Shown here: positions 1-8,317 of the stretch, piece by piece | How positions within the stretch are numbered: position 1 is the stretch's first letter | Layout: the number at the start of each line of letters is the position of its first letter | Source of the DNA: Halalkalicoccus sp. CG83 | GTDB taxonomy: Archaea; Halobacteriota; Halobacteria; Halobacteriales; Halalkalicoccaceae | Direction of reading: 5' to 3' | NCBI RefSeq assembly: GCF_037081715.1 | Contig: NZ_JAZDDH010000001.1 | Coordinates: forward strand, 248,001 to 312,000 | Length of the DNA: 64,000 nucleotides | Translations under genes and position numbers: made by a program | Notes under the pieces: model-generated | Told to the model about the DNA's origin: nothing | What the model saw: the letters and a program-made list of their open reading frames with translations, nothing else | The model's database searches: none

Positions 1-1035
1 CGAGAGCGCGCCGATCTCCTCCTGGGAGCGAAGCCCGCGACGTACCATCTCGTCGACGATCGATTCGTCGACCTCGCCGTCCTCGACCGCCTCCCGCAGA
101 GCGTCGCCGAAGAACTCCGCGGAGGGCATCTCGACGTCCAGCCCGTTCTCCGCGGCGTCGACGGTGCTGTGAGTCCCGCCCCAGTCGGAGACGACGAACC
201 CGTCGAAGCCCCACTCGCCCTTCAGGACGTCCCGCAGCAGCTCGCGGTTCTCGCTGCAGAACGTCCCGTTGAGGCGGTTGTAGGCGGGCATGACCGCGCC
301 GGCATCCCCCTGTGTGACTGCGGCCCTGAACGGCGGGTAGTAGATCTCCCGCAGCGCCCGCTCGCCGACGCGGACGTCGTGTTCCGAGATCGAGAAGTAG
401 TCCTTGACATCGCCGGTTCCCCGCGTCTGGTTGTACGCGACGAAGTGTTTCAGCGTCGCGATCACCCCCTCCGACTGGACGGCGCCGGTATAGGCAGCGG
501 CCATCGCTGCCGCCAGGTGAGGGTCCTCGCCGTAGGACTCGCCGGCGCGGCTGTGAAGCGGGACTCGGAACATGTCCATCGACGGCGCGAGATGAACCGA
601 GACTCCCCCGTCCTTGGCCTCGCGAGCGATCGCCGCCCCCTGCTCCGAGATCAGATCGGGGTCGAACGTCGCGGCCGATGCGACGGGATGGGGGAAGTCG
701 GTCGTCGGCTCGCCGAGCGACGCGCCAGGTGGTCCGTCGGCCATCCCCATCCCCGGAACGTCGAGTCGCTCGACTCCCCGGAGATAGCCGGCGATCCCCT
801 CCGGGGCGTTCTCGGCGCCGTGCGTCCGACTCACCTTCTCCTCGAGCGTCATCTCCTCGAGCAGCGCCTCGACGTCCTCGTCCGTCTCGACACCCGCGGC
901 GCCGATCGGTCCCGGCCCGAGGCCCAGCCCCGCCGCCGACGCCGCCCCGGCCGCGAGAAACGCCCGCCGTGAGGTCTCGTTCGTCCTCTCCTCTCCTCTC
1001 CGTCTCTCCTCGCGCGAACGGCGTGTGTCGGTCAT
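1..1035 (-). CDS. Family 3 glycoside hydrolase, N-terminal part (truncated by window edge)
   Basis: The first 345 codons of a family 3 glycosidase (beta-glucosidase or beta-xylosidase type), which removes terminal sugars from beta-linked glycosides. Residues 22-30 read SRRAFLAAG followed by a small-residue hydrophobic stretch, a twin-arginine (Tat) signal, so the enzyme is probably exported folded. The N-terminal barrel domain is present, with the family TLKHF motif and a VVSDWGG motif whose Asp (about residue 284) is the catalytic nucleophile in characterised members. The C-terminal domain lies outside the window, so substrate cannot be judged. The ATG at 1035 is supported by a TATA-like box at 1073-1081 on the same strand. 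Confidence 0.9.
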   Translation of the reverse strand, partial: MTDTRRSREERRRGEERTNETSRRAFLAAGAASAAGLGLGPGPIGAAGVETDEDVEALLEEMTLEEKVSRTHGAENAPEGIAGYLRGVERLDVPGMGMADGPPGASLGEPTTDFPHPVASAATFDPDLISEQGAAIAREAKDGGVSVHLAPSMDMFRVPLHSRAGESYGEDPHLAAAMAAAYTGAVQSEGVIATLKHFVAYNQTRGTGDVKDYFSISEHDVRVGERALREIYYPPFRAAVTQGDAGAVMPAYNRLNGTFCSENRELLRDVLKGEWGFDGFVVSDWGGTHSTVDAAENGLDVEMPSAEFFGDALREAVEDGEVDESIVDEMVRRGLRSQEEIGALS

Positions 1036-1072
1036 TGCGAACGGATCACGCCACCCCCGTTATCTACGATGG

Positions 1073-1081
1073 CATATAATA
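1073..1081 (-). promoter_or_regulatory. TATA box of the family 3 glycosidase gene
   Basis: Reads TATTATATG on the minus strand, about 40 bases before the glycosidase ATG, in the 89-base gap behind the tungstate-type transporter operon. This implies a separate promoter with a short leader. Inferred from sequence and spacing only. Confidence 0.45.
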
Positions 1082-1124
1082 CCGATCCTCCCCGTGGCCG
1101 GAGCGACGCCTCGGCGGCTCTCGG

Positions 1125-1898
1125 TCAGTAGATCAACTCGCCCTCGACGAACTTCCGCGCGCGCTCGTCGCGCGGGTGCCCGAACACCCGTTCGGTCGGG
1201 CCGACCTCGATGATCCCGTCTCCGAGCAACACCGCCACCCGATCGGCGATCCGCCTCGCCTGGTGCATGTCGTGGGTGGCGAGCGCGACGCCGATCCCAC
1301 GGTCGCGGGCCTCGCCGATCGCCTTCTCGAGGACGGCGGTGTTTCGGGGGTCGAGATCCGACGTGGGCTCGTCGAGCAACAGCACGTCGGGATCGTACGC
1401 CAGCGCCCGGGCGAAGGCGACCCGCTGGGCCTCGCCCCCCGAGAGCGAGCGGGCGTTCCGCTCGGCCTCCTCCTCGAGACCGACCACCCCCAACGCCTCC
1501 ATGGCCGCCTCCGCCGTTCCGTTCTCACGGCCGACGAGCGCGGCGGCGCTTCGTCTGAGCCGATCGGACCACGACTGGCGGACTCGAAGTCCGTACTCGG
1601 CGTTTCGTCGGGCCGAGGCGTCGAACAGGCTCGCCTCCTGGAACACCATGCCGACGTTCCGGCGCATCGCGAGCCGTCGGCTCTCGGGGGCCGCCCAGAC
1701 GTCGGTTCCCTGGTAGCGGACCGTCCCGTCGTCGGGTCGTTCGAACAGCGCGAGCAGGCGAAGCAGGGTGGACTTCCCCACCCCCGAGGGGCCGATGATT
1801 CCGACGACCTCGCCGCGCTCGACGGAGAGCGACGTCCCCTCGAACACTCGTTCGTCGTAGTCATGACCGATCCCCTCGGCGGCGAGGATCGGCGTCAT
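1125..1898 (-). CDS. tupC: ABC transporter ATPase, tungstate/molybdate type (TupC-like)
   Basis: The 257-residue ATP-hydrolysing subunit of an oxyanion importer. Visible motifs in order are Walker [11 protein letters not shown]-loop [10 protein letters not shown], signature LSGGEAQR, Walker [13 protein letters not shown] and the switch His in LATHD. Its ATG overlaps the permease stop in an ATGA arrangement (1895-1898), so the two are translationally coupled. The partner binding protein has the [11 protein letters not shown] start seen in TupA proteins, which makes tungstate the likeliest substrate. Molybdate or another oxyanion cannot be excluded from sequence. Confidence 0.85.
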   Translation of the reverse strand: MTPILAAEGIGHDYDERVFEGTSLSVERGEVVGIIGPSGVGKSTLLRLLALFERPDDGTVRYQGTDVWAAPESRRLAMRRNVGMVFQEASLFDASARRNAEYGLRVRQSWSDRLRRSAAALVGRENGTAEAAMEALGVVGLEEEAERNARSLSGGEAQRVAFARALAYDPDVLLLDEPTSDLDPRNTAVLEKAIGEARDRGIGVALATHDMHQARRIADRVAVLLGDGIIEVGPTERVFGHPRDERARKFVEGELIY

Positions 1899-2593
1899 CG
1901 CCGTCCACCTCCGCCGAGTCGGCCGACCAGCCAGTTGACCGCGAGGACGATCGCGACGAGGATCGCCCCCAGAAACATCGCGGTCTCGAAGCGCCCCTGG
2001 CGGGCCTCGAGCTGGATCGCCGTCGTGAGGTTCCGGGTATAGGCGGTGCCGTCGGCGTAGGCGATGTTCCCCCCGACGATCAGGACCGACCCCACCTCGC
2101 TGATCGCCCGGCCGAAGCCCGCGAGCACGGCGGTGGCGATCCCGAACTTCGCCTCCTTGATCACCACGAGCGCGACGTCCAGCCGGGTGCCGCCCATCGC
2201 GTAGGCGGCGTCGCGGACGTTCTCCTCGACGCCCGTGACCGCCGCGATGCTCACCCCCGTGATCACCGGCGTCGCGAGAACGAACTGTGACATGATCATC
2301 GCCTTCGGCGTGAACACGAGGTCGAGAGAGCCGAGCGGTCCCTGGTTCGACACCGCAAAGAGCACCACGAGCCCGACGACGACGCTCGGAAAGCCCATCC
2401 CGGTGTTGATGACCGCCGTCACCAGCTCCTTTCCCGGGAACCGTTTGAATCCGACGAACATCGCAACGGGGAGGCTGAACAGCGTCGAGAGCGCGACGGC
2501 AGTGAGGCTCACGTACAGCGAGACGCGGACGATGCTGGTGATGTAGTTGCTCTCGAAGGGCAATTCGACGACGGGTACCGCCTCGAGACCCAT
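1895..2593 (-). CDS. tupB: ABC transporter permease, tungstate type (TupB-like)
   Basis: A 232-residue membrane permease that forms the channel of the oxyanion importer. Several hydrophobic segments are obvious, and the cytoplasmic coupling loop around residues 135-170 ([18 protein letters not shown] followed by GRAISEVGS) matches the EAA loop of this permease class. The start [13 protein letters not shown] was chosen because its ATG overlaps the binding-protein stop by one base (TGATG at 2591-2595). The frame stays open upstream, but that stretch is antisense-like sequence inside tupA. It overlaps the ATPase gene by four bases at its other end. Confidence 0.88.
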   Translation of the reverse strand: MGLEAVPVVELPFESNYITSIVRVSLYVSLTAVALSTLFSLPVAMFVGFKRFPGKELVTAVINTGMGFPSVVVGLVVLFAVSNQGPLGSLDLVFTPKAMIMSQFVLATPVITGVSIAAVTGVEENVRDAAYAMGGTRLDVALVVIKEAKFGIATAVLAGFGRAISEVGSVLIVGGNIAYADGTAYTRNLTTAIQLEARQGRFETAMFLGAILVAIVLAVNWLVGRLGGGGRR

Positions 2594-3564
2594 CACGCTC
2601 CGTTCGTCCCGTTCGCCTGTCCGTCGTCGGACTGCCACCCCTCGGGGACGTACTGCCCGAAGTTCGGGTCCTTCGAGAGCGCCTGGGGAAAGAACAGCTG
2701 TTCGCCGTCGAGCTCGTAGTTCTCGATCACCTGCTGGCCGTCCGGGCTCGTCAGGAAGCCGATGTAGGACATCGCGAGCTGGTAGTTGACGTTCTCGTGG
2801 ACCGCGGGGTTGACCGCGAGTACCCCGTAGGGGTTCGCGAGGATCTTGGGGCCGCCCTCGACCGGCCCCTGGACGAGGATCACGAGCTCGATCTCCTCGC
2901 GCTGGGAGATGAACGTCCCGCGGTCCGCGAGGGTGTAGGCGCCCTGCTGGCTCGCCTGGTTGAGCGTATCGCCCATCCCCTGGCCGGTCTCGAGGTACCA
3001 CTCGCCGCCGGGTTCGACGCCGGCGGCCTCCCAGATCCGTCGCTCCGCGGTGTGCGTCCCCGAGTTATCGCCTCGCGAGACGAACAGCGACTCGCGCTCG
3101 GCGATCGCCCGAAACGCCGCGAGCGCGTCGGCGCTGTCCTCAATGCCTGCTGGATCCTCCTCCGGCCCGACGATCACGAAGTCGTTGAACATCAGGTCCC
3201 GCCGGTTGATCCCGTACCCCTCCTGCATGAACTCGTCCTCCTGGCTGCGCGCGTGGACCATCACGACGTCCGAGTCGCCGTTGCGTGCGGTCTCGAGCGC
3301 CTCGCCCGTCCCCTGCGATATCGCCTGCACGGGCGTGCCGAAACGCTCCTCGAAGGCGGCGTTGACCTCGTCGAGCAGGCCGGTATCGTAGGTGCTCGTC
3401 GTCGTCGTCAGCACCAGCTCCTCGCCGGCGATGCTGCCGCCCGACCCGTTATCGCTCCCGTCCCCGTTCCCCCCGACGCTCGAGAGCAGTCCCGTACAGC
3501 CCGCCAGCCCGGCGGCCGCTCCTCCTCCCATCATCGCCAGGAGCTCGCGCCGTTGTATCGTCAT
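2593..3564 (-). CDS. tupA: Tungstate-type ABC transporter substrate-binding lipoprotein (TupA-like)
   Basis: A 323-residue extracytoplasmic binding protein that captures the oxyanion for the TupB/TupC importer. The N-terminus [20 protein letters not shown] combines a twin-arginine motif with a lipobox Cys, so it is probably exported by Tat and anchored as a lipoprotein. A Gly/Ser/Asp-rich linker follows. The mature domain opens with [18 protein letters not shown], typical of TupA. It is first in a three-gene coupled operon (tupA-tupB-tupC). Confidence 0.88.
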   Translation of the reverse strand: MTIQRRELLAMMGGGAAAGLAGCTGLLSSVGGNGDGSDNGSGGSIAGEELVLTTTTSTYDTGLLDEVNAAFEERFGTPVQAISQGTGEALETARNGDSDVVMVHARSQEDEFMQEGYGINRRDLMFNDFVIVGPEEDPAGIEDSADALAAFRAIAERESLFVSRGDNSGTHTAERRIWEAAGVEPGGEWYLETGQGMGDTLNQASQQGAYTLADRGTFISQREEIELVILVQGPVEGGPKILANPYGVLAVNPAVHENVNYQLAMSYIGFLTSPDGQQVIENYELDGEQLFFPQALSKDPNFGQYVPEGWQSDDGQANGTNGA

Positions 3565-3946
3565 GGGAACAATGGAACTCCGCGAGGACTTAACGGTTGC
3601 TCATCCTGAAGAACCGAGAACGGTTAACGAACGACCGATACGTCGTCGATTTCGGTGGCTCCGTCGAAACCCACAACGATTGATATGAACGGCGTGCTGG
3701 ATAGAGAGGCGGTATTCATTGACCGAGGGGAATCCACGTTCGTGCGAACTCCTCATCGTCTCGACAGCGACTGGGTAGCGGTGGTGTTCTGGCCGAGGAA
3801 CCGACTGTACTCGAACCAGCCCGTTCGGACTGGGCCATCTCGGTCAGATCCCGTCCGTTCGTCCAGCTGGCACCATCGAATCGGCACCAAACGACGGATC
3901 GAACGATCGAAAAGGGGAACTCCCTCACCCAAGCTACACGGACGAA
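3565..3946. other. Intergenic stretch without a supported gene; contains a repeat copy
   Basis: 382 bases between tupA and a SnoaL-like gene, less GC-rich than its neighbours. The tupA-proximal part carries AT-rich promoter-like sequence. Positions 3663-3717 hold the most diverged copy of a repeat found elsewhere in the window. The remaining open frames have no homology I recognise and poor haloarchaeal codon character. Confidence 0.6.
3663..3717 (+). repeat. Dispersed repeat, copy D (diverged)
   Basis: Aligns with the repeat at 56668-56729: a GAAACCC block, then CGTGCTGGATAGAGAG followed by GCG and GTATT. The middle is diverged and a few bases shorter. Oriented on the plus strand, it opens the island that the inverted copy at 6129-6184 closes. 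The class of the repeat is unknown to me. Confidence 0.5.
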
Positions 3947-4366
3947 CTACTCAACGACCTCGAGTTGGCGCATCAGTCGGAGGAAATCCGCGACGAACAA
4001 CTCTCTCGCGATCCCGTCGTCCTCAACATCGACGATGTCCACGGCTTCTATTTCCACAGCGATCCCCGTTGGCGGTATTTCCATCAGATCACCCTCGTGT
4101 GTGCCAGTAAGCGTATACTGGATCACGACCTCGTCGTCCGTGGCGATGGCTTCGTTTATCTCCTTGTGGAGGTCGGGAAACGCATCGTGAAAATGTGCAA
4201 CCGTTTCCTGATACTCCCTGGCGGTGAGTTCGTCGTGTGAGCCCATGTTGGTGATGACGTGATAGTCATCGGCGAGTGCGTCAGAGTCGAACTCACCGTT
4301 GTTCCATACCTGATCGAACCAGTCGGTGGCGATACGCTCGTTCTCCTTGACAGATGTAGCCGTCAT
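3947..4366 (-). CDS. SnoaL-like ester cyclase-fold protein
   Basis: A 139-residue protein of the SnoaL/NTF2-like fold. Family features are the N-terminal VKENERIATDWFDQVWNNG helix pair, the mid motif FHDAFPDLHKEI, and TGTHEGDLMEIPPTG near residues 90-105. Such proteins are polyketide-cyclase-like; most archaeal members have no assigned reaction. It is coupled to the zinc-ribbon gene upstream by an ATGA overlap at 4363-4366. Both genes lie in an island flanked by repeat copies. Function here is not inferable beyond the fold. Confidence 0.8.
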   Translation of the reverse strand: MTATSVKENERIATDWFDQVWNNGEFDSDALADDYHVITNMGSHDELTAREYQETVAHFHDAFPDLHKEINEAIATDDEVVIQYTLTGTHEGDLMEIPPTGIAVEIEAVDIVDVEDDGIARELFVADFLRLMRQLEVVE

Positions 4367-4614
4367 GGCCGAATGACGGGCGACGAGACTTGCTTCACCC
4401 GCCCATTGTCCCCACCGCTCGATCGGCGTTCGAGGTCACTCCTCTCATGGAGGAGCTCGTTCGGTTCGTACTCGCTGAACGTGAACGCGTCGCAGACGGC
4501 ACACTTCTTCGGACCCGTCGAGGACGAGGTCGCGTGGACGATGCCACAGTGCTGGCAGACGTGCAGATGGTTTCTGTGCCCCATACCCACTCTATTAGAT
4601 CGATGCGTGTCCAT
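4363..4614 (-). CDS. Small zinc-ribbon (rubredoxin-like) protein
   Basis: An 83-residue protein with CQHCG and CAVCD separated by 12 residues, a four-Cys metal knuckle that should bind one zinc or iron. The tail is polar and unstructured-looking. The start at 4614 fits a leaderless mRNA from an AT-rich box at about 4632-4640; a shorter start at 4584 (MGHRNHLHVCQHCG) is also possible. It overlaps the SnoaL-like gene by four bases and diverges from the FilR1-type regulator, which could control the pair. Confidence 0.65.
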   Translation of the reverse strand: MDTHRSNRVGMGHRNHLHVCQHCGIVHATSSSTGPKKCAVCDAFTFSEYEPNELLHERSDLERRSSGGDNGRVKQVSSPVIRP

Positions 4615-4792
4615 ATGATGATTCTTGACGTAAATACCACAACGGTTGCGGGAATTTCACCTAGTGAGCACGTCTCTCTGACGCCTGCAAGCCGCCGTGT
4701 GTGTCCGCTGTCGTGGACAGGGGGCCATGGATGACCTCGGTCCTTCCATGCGGAACACGAACAGATATGCTAATCGGGTGCTAACACGTATC

Positions 4793-5611
4793 ATGACAGG
4801 GTCACTCGACGACATCCGGTTCCTCGCGGACTCACAGCACCGGGCAGTGACGATGAGTTCGCTCGCCGCCGAGCCACGCTCTAGAGCGGAGCTCCAGGAC
4901 GTGACCGGCGCCTCCTCGGCCACCATCGGTCGAATCGTGCAGGCGTTCGAGGAACGTGGTTGGCTCGTACGGGACGGCACTCACTACTCGCTGACGGCAC
5001 TGGGGACGTTCGTCGCCGGGTCGTTCGCGAAGCACCGTCACGATATGAGACTTGCGCGTAAGTTAGACGAACTCCTTCCGCACGTGCCGATCGAGGAGAT
5101 CGGTATCGACGTCGACCAACTGACCGACGCGCTCGTCACTCGGGCGACACCCGCCAACTCGTTCGCCATGGTCTCTCGTATCAGGGAACTCGAACTCGAC
5201 TCCACGGAAGCACGGAGTCTTACTGACTTCTTTCCCGAACCGTGCATCGACGGACGGTACGAAGCGATCGTGAACGGCACGCAGACGTTTGAGGCGGTGT
5301 TTGCACCAACCGTTATCGAGGCCGCCGTGGCGTCGGACTCCGCCAGCAAGTTCGAGGCCATCGTCGCGGCCGATCGCACGAACATCTACGTCTACGACGG
5401 TGATATCTCGTATCCTGTGATGTTCCACGACGGAGAGGTCTGTCTCATCGTACGGGATGAGGAAAACGTCTCGATCGGGATGATAGAAACCGACGACGAA
5501 ACGGTGGTCGACTGGGTGATGGACGCGTTCGAAACCTGCCGGTCCGAAGCGACACTGCTCACACCCGGGGATCTCACGGTACCACTGGAAGGAGATCGTG
5601 TCCGGACCTGA
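4793..5611 (+). CDS. FilR1-type winged-helix transcriptional regulator
   Basis: A 272-residue DNA-binding regulator. Residues about 20-75 (QHRAVTMSSL, SRAELQDVTGASSATIGRIV, ERGWL) form a winged helix-turn-helix; the rest resembles the FilR1/DUF1724 sensor domain of archaeal regulators. The ATG at 4793 was preferred over an in-frame ATG 32 codons earlier because an AT-rich box (4762-4772) lies at the right distance for a leaderless message. Its paralog is at 49238-50026. It is divergent from the zinc-ribbon/SnoaL pair. Ligand unknown. Confidence 0.8.
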   Translation: MTGSLDDIRFLADSQHRAVTMSSLAAEPRSRAELQDVTGASSATIGRIVQAFEERGWLVRDGTHYSLTALGTFVAGSFAKHRHDMRLARKLDELLPHVPIEEIGIDVDQLTDALVTRATPANSFAMVSRIRELELDSTEARSLTDFFPEPCIDGRYEAIVNGTQTFEAVFAPTVIEAAVASDSASKFEAIVAADRTNIYVYDGDISYPVMFHDGEVCLIVRDEENVSIGMIETDDETVVDWVMDAFETCRSEATLLTPGDLTVPLEGDRVRT

Positions 5612-5662
5612 AGCGGCTTGGTGACGAAAGAACGGGAACGATCGTGGTGGAAAATTCAAGCC

Positions 5663-5720
5663 GTATTGAACCCTCACACGGTGATGGGTTTCAGCCCTCG
5701 TGCCGAACGGAGGGCGCATA
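5663..5720 (+). repeat. Dispersed repeat, copy C
   Basis: Contains TTGAACCCTCA, CGGTGATGGGTTTCAGC and CGTGC in the same order as the copy at 56668-56729, with substitutions and a small gap. It faces the inverted copy at 6129-6184. Confidence 0.6.
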
Positions 5721-5823
5721 GTCAGCACTGTTGCTTCTCCATCAGGACGGATCGAATCGGTGGTACAGAGGAACGAGATAACACACCAACCGAAACAAAT
5801 ACAACTCCTGTCATAAACCTGGT

Positions 5824-6018
5824 TCACTGATTGACTAGCTGTTCCATGATGGGATGACCGACGTGGAATAGTCCGGCTGGATTCGAGATGTACAGCCAGA
5901 CGTGGAGTCCTGTGGCATATATCGCGACAGCCGTCCTCGAGTCGATGGATTTCGAGGCAGCGTTCCCCACGACGATCCAGATTCCCCACGAAACCATCGT
6001 CAGCGATCCGAATACCAC
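5824..6018 (-). pseudogene. Membrane-protein fragment, EamA/DMT-transporter-like N-terminus
   Basis: A 64-codon frame from a GTG. The first half reads SLTMVSWGIWIVVGNAASKS then IDSRTAVAIYATG, which resembles the first transmembrane helix and loop of an EamA-type drug/metabolite transporter. After that the family pattern is lost, and the frame stops where a full member would run to roughly 300 residues. Upstream the frame stays open to a stop at about 6085 with no ATG. Best read as a decayed gene fragment between two inverted repeats. The family guess is weak. Confidence 0.4.
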
Positions 6019-6128
6019 GGCCGAATTTACCGCAGGGACGCCATCAGGACGTCCGTTTCCCCCTGGTACGGTAGGAGACTCTATTTAAATCCGATCAAGG
6101 TGGAGGGAACAACCGCCAGTGACCGACG

Positions 6129-6184
6129 TTCGTTCTCTATTCAGCACGGCTGCCGAAACTCATCACCGATTGAGGGGTTTCAAC
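6129..6184 (-). repeat. Dispersed repeat, copy B (inverted)
   Basis: On the minus strand it contains CTCAATCGGTGATGAGTTTC, identical over these 20 bases to the copy at 56668-56729, followed by GCAGCCGTGCTG and ATAGAGA. It closes the island that begins with copy D and is inverted relative to copies C and D. Confidence 0.7.
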
Positions 6185-6226
6185 AGGGCCATCTCGTCGT
6201 CTGGAAATCGAGAACGGTTCTCCGAC

Positions 6227-7885
6227 TCAGACGGCTTCGACGCCGCGCTTGCCGGTACGGACCTGCAGGGCGTCCTCGACGGGCATGATGAAGACCTTCC
6301 CGTCGCCCGGCTCGCCGGTGTTGGCGGCCTCGCGGATCGCGTCCGCGACCTCGTCGGCGGGAACGTCGGCGATAACACACTCGACCTTCACCTTCTGGTG
6401 GAGGTCGACGGTGTACTCCTCGCCGCGCCACTGGCCCTTCTTCGCGGGCTGGGAGCCGCGGCCGGAGACGTTCGTCACCGTCAGCGAGGGCGCGCCCACT
6501 TCGGCGAGCGCCTGCTTGACCGCGCCCAGGCGGTCGGGCCGGATGACCGCGGTGACCATCTTGATCTCACTCGAGCCACCGCCGTCGGTGCGGACGATCC
6601 CGCCGTCGGTGGCGACGTCGGGTCCGCCGAACTCGGGGTAGGTGTCGACGCCGTGCTCGCTGACGTCGAGGCCGTCGCGCTCGTGATCGGGAGTGACTCT
6701 GGCCTGGCCGACCACCCTGAACGCGCCCCAGACCGCGCCGGTCGCACCGATGGTCCAGGCGGCGATCACGACGACGCCCACGACCTGCGCGAACAGCGTC
6801 GGGCCCTCGCCGGGGACGGCGACGAACGGGATCGCCAGCGCGCCGATGACGCCCGCGCTCCCGTGGACGGGGAACACCGCACAGACGTCGTCGATCTTCA
6901 GGTTGCGCTCGACGAACCGGAACACGAGCGGGAGCTGTGCGCCGGCGACGAACGCGACCAATACCGCACCCCACCACGTGATGACGTCGGCGATGCCGGT
7001 CACGGCGACCAGTCCCGCCAGAAGGCCGTTCGCGACGTAGAGCGTGTCGACCTTCCGCGTGAGCGCGAGCGAGACGACGCTTGCGCCGATCGCGCCGAGC
7101 GCCATTCCGAGGGTGGTCGCGAGCGCGACCCGGCCGACGTAGGCGAAGTCGCCCAGTGCGAGTTCGCCGCCCTCGGCGACGAAGACGGTCGCGGCGGTGC
7201 CGACGTTGAAGCCGTACCAGCCGAACGCGAGCACGAGGGTTCCGAGCACCGCGAACGTCATCGAGTGACCGGGGATGACGTTGATCGAGCCGTCGGCGTT
7301 GTAGCGGTCCATCCGCGGACCCAGGATCCAGGCGGCGGTGAGGCCGGCGATCCCGCCGACGGCGTGGACGATCATGCCGCCCGCGAAGTCGTGGAAGCCG
7401 AGCGTATCGAGGAAGCCGCCGGCCCACGTCAGGCCCGTCACGACGGGGTAGATCACGGCCGCGAGCGCGATCGTGTAGGTGACGTACGCGCGCAGCTTCG
7501 CGCGGCCCGCTACCGCGCCCGAGACGATCGTCGCCGCCGTCATCGCGAAGACGGCGCCGAACAGCCAGTCGACCCACGCCGTGGAATCGCCGCCGATCGT
7601 GCCGGCGTAGGCTCCCGCGAGCGAGTAGGAGCCGCCGCCGGTGACCGCGCCGACGGCCGTGCTCAGCGCCGCGCCGACGAAGAAGAACGTCACGACGCCG
7701 ACCGCCCACGTCAGCAGGTTCTTCGTCAGCTGGTTCGCCACGTTCTTCGAGCGCACCTGCCCCGCCTCGAGCATCGCGAAGCCGGCGTGCATGAAGAAGA
7801 TCAGGAACGTCACCACGAGAACCCACATCATGTTCACGCCCTCCGCGAGCACCGTCGGATCTACCTGAAGCGGCGCTACCTGCAT
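6227..7885 (-). CDS. amt-glnK: Ammonium transporter fused to a P-II signalling protein
   Basis: A 552-residue fusion. Residues 1 to about 415 are a full Amt channel for ammonium uptake, with [10 protein letters not shown] early and the twin pore histidines in [10 protein letters not shown] and [11 protein letters not shown] linker of about 25 residues ([18 protein letters not shown]) leads to a complete P-II domain starting near Met443 ([12 protein letters not shown]). It keeps the T-loop with RGEEYTVDL, whose Tyr corresponds to the modified Tyr51 of GlnB, and the C-terminal RTG signature. P-II normally plugs Amt as a separate GlnK trimer; here the two are one reading frame without a stop. 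A GAGGTGGAGG ribosome site lies directly before the ATG. Confidence 0.93.
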   Translation of the reverse strand: MQVAPLQVDPTVLAEGVNMMWVLVVTFLIFFMHAGFAMLEAGQVRSKNVANQLTKNLLTWAVGVVTFFFVGAALSTAVGAVTGGGSYSLAGAYAGTIGGDSTAWVDWLFGAVFAMTAATIVSGAVAGRAKLRAYVTYTIALAAVIYPVVTGLTWAGGFLDTLGFHDFAGGMIVHAVGGIAGLTAAWILGPRMDRYNADGSINVIPGHSMTFAVLGTLVLAFGWYGFNVGTAATVFVAEGGELALGDFAYVGRVALATTLGMALGAIGASVVSLALTRKVDTLYVANGLLAGLVAVTGIADVITWWGAVLVAFVAGAQLPLVFRFVERNLKIDDVCAVFPVHGSAGVIGALAIPFVAVPGEGPTLFAQVVGVVVIAAWTIGATGAVWGAFRVVGQARVTPDHERDGLDVSEHGVDTYPEFGGPDVATDGGIVRTDGGGSSEIKMVTAVIRPDRLGAVKQALAEVGAPSLTVTNVSGRGSQPAKKGQWRGEEYTVDLHQKVKVECVIADVPADEVADAIREAANTGEPGDGKVFIMPVEDALQVRTGKRGVEAV

Positions 7886-8209
7886 TCCTCCACCTCAGAT
7901 GGACGTTCGTCGTTCATCAGGACGATTTCGTGCATGGATGTATTCCAAATCACGATTGAAAGGATGGGAATGGAAGTATATAGCTGTTGTCTTTATGATA
8001 CAAAATTTTCAACGGGTGCTGTAGACGAACGTCAGATACTCAATGGGATAATAGCAATATAAGGTCGTTCTTCGTCCGGAAATCGGACGAAATATCGCCG
8101 GCTGGGTGTACGAGCGTCGACCGGACGCTCGACGGCGGATCGAACGCGACGACGCACGAGCGCGCCGGAGGATAGTCCGCGCGAACGTCCCCGAAGCCGC
8201 GAATTACGC

Positions 8210-8263
8210 TCAGCGGCCCGTCGAGAGTTCGTTCGCGACGCGTTCCGCGAAGTCATCGGACAT
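8210..8263 (-). repeat. Partial duplicate of the hemB 3' end
   Basis: Read on the minus strand this gives MSDDFAERVANELSTGR then a stop, a shadow of the HemB C-terminus [16 protein letters not shown]. At DNA level ACTTCGCGGAA and GCGTCGCGAA are identical to the end of hemB, and the spacing is kept. It lies just past the hairpin downstream of hemB. It looks like a decayed tandem duplication, not a working gene. Confidence 0.5.
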
Positions 8264-8276
8264 GGTCCGATGGTCA

Positions 8277-8305
8277 ACCGGAAGCGCCATGACGGCGCTT
8301 CCGGT
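8277..8305 (-). terminator. Hairpin downstream of hemB
   Basis: Perfect 12-base inverted repeat ACCGGAAGCGCC / GGCGCTTCCGGT with a 5-base loop, 13 bases after the hemB stop. There is no strong U-tract, so termination is inferred from position and symmetry. Confidence 0.55.
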
Positions 8306-8317
8306 GAAGTCGTCAGA

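Larger units (their letters stand above)
5612..6226. other. Repeat-bounded intergenic stretch with a gene fragment
   Basis: 615 bases between the FilR1-type gene and the ammonium transporter. It holds two repeat copies facing each other (5663-5720 plus, 6129-6184 minus) about 410 bases apart, and between them a minus-strand membrane-protein fragment. The arrangement resembles a small element with inverted ends, or the remains of one. Confidence 0.55.
7886..8317. other. Intergenic region: AT-rich amt leader plus sequence behind hemB
   Basis: 432 bases. The amt-proximal part (about 7925-8060) is AT-rich and has a CTATATACTT box at 7976-7985 on the minus strand, about 90 bases before the amt start, so the message would have a real leader. 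The hemB-proximal part is GC-rich and contains a partial copy of the hemB 3' end and a perfect hairpin. No larger gene is supported. Confidence 0.6.

Noticed and set aside
6119-8062. A 647-codon plus-strand open frame
   Set aside because: It is antisense to the Amt-PII gene; its residues are the low-complexity Arg/Asp/Gly mixture expected from the complement of GC-rich coding sequence.
8032-8277. An 81-codon minus-strand frame behind hemB
   Set aside because: Its N-terminal part reads the hemB-like duplicate in a different frame and the rest is Arg/Ser-rich; no family features.
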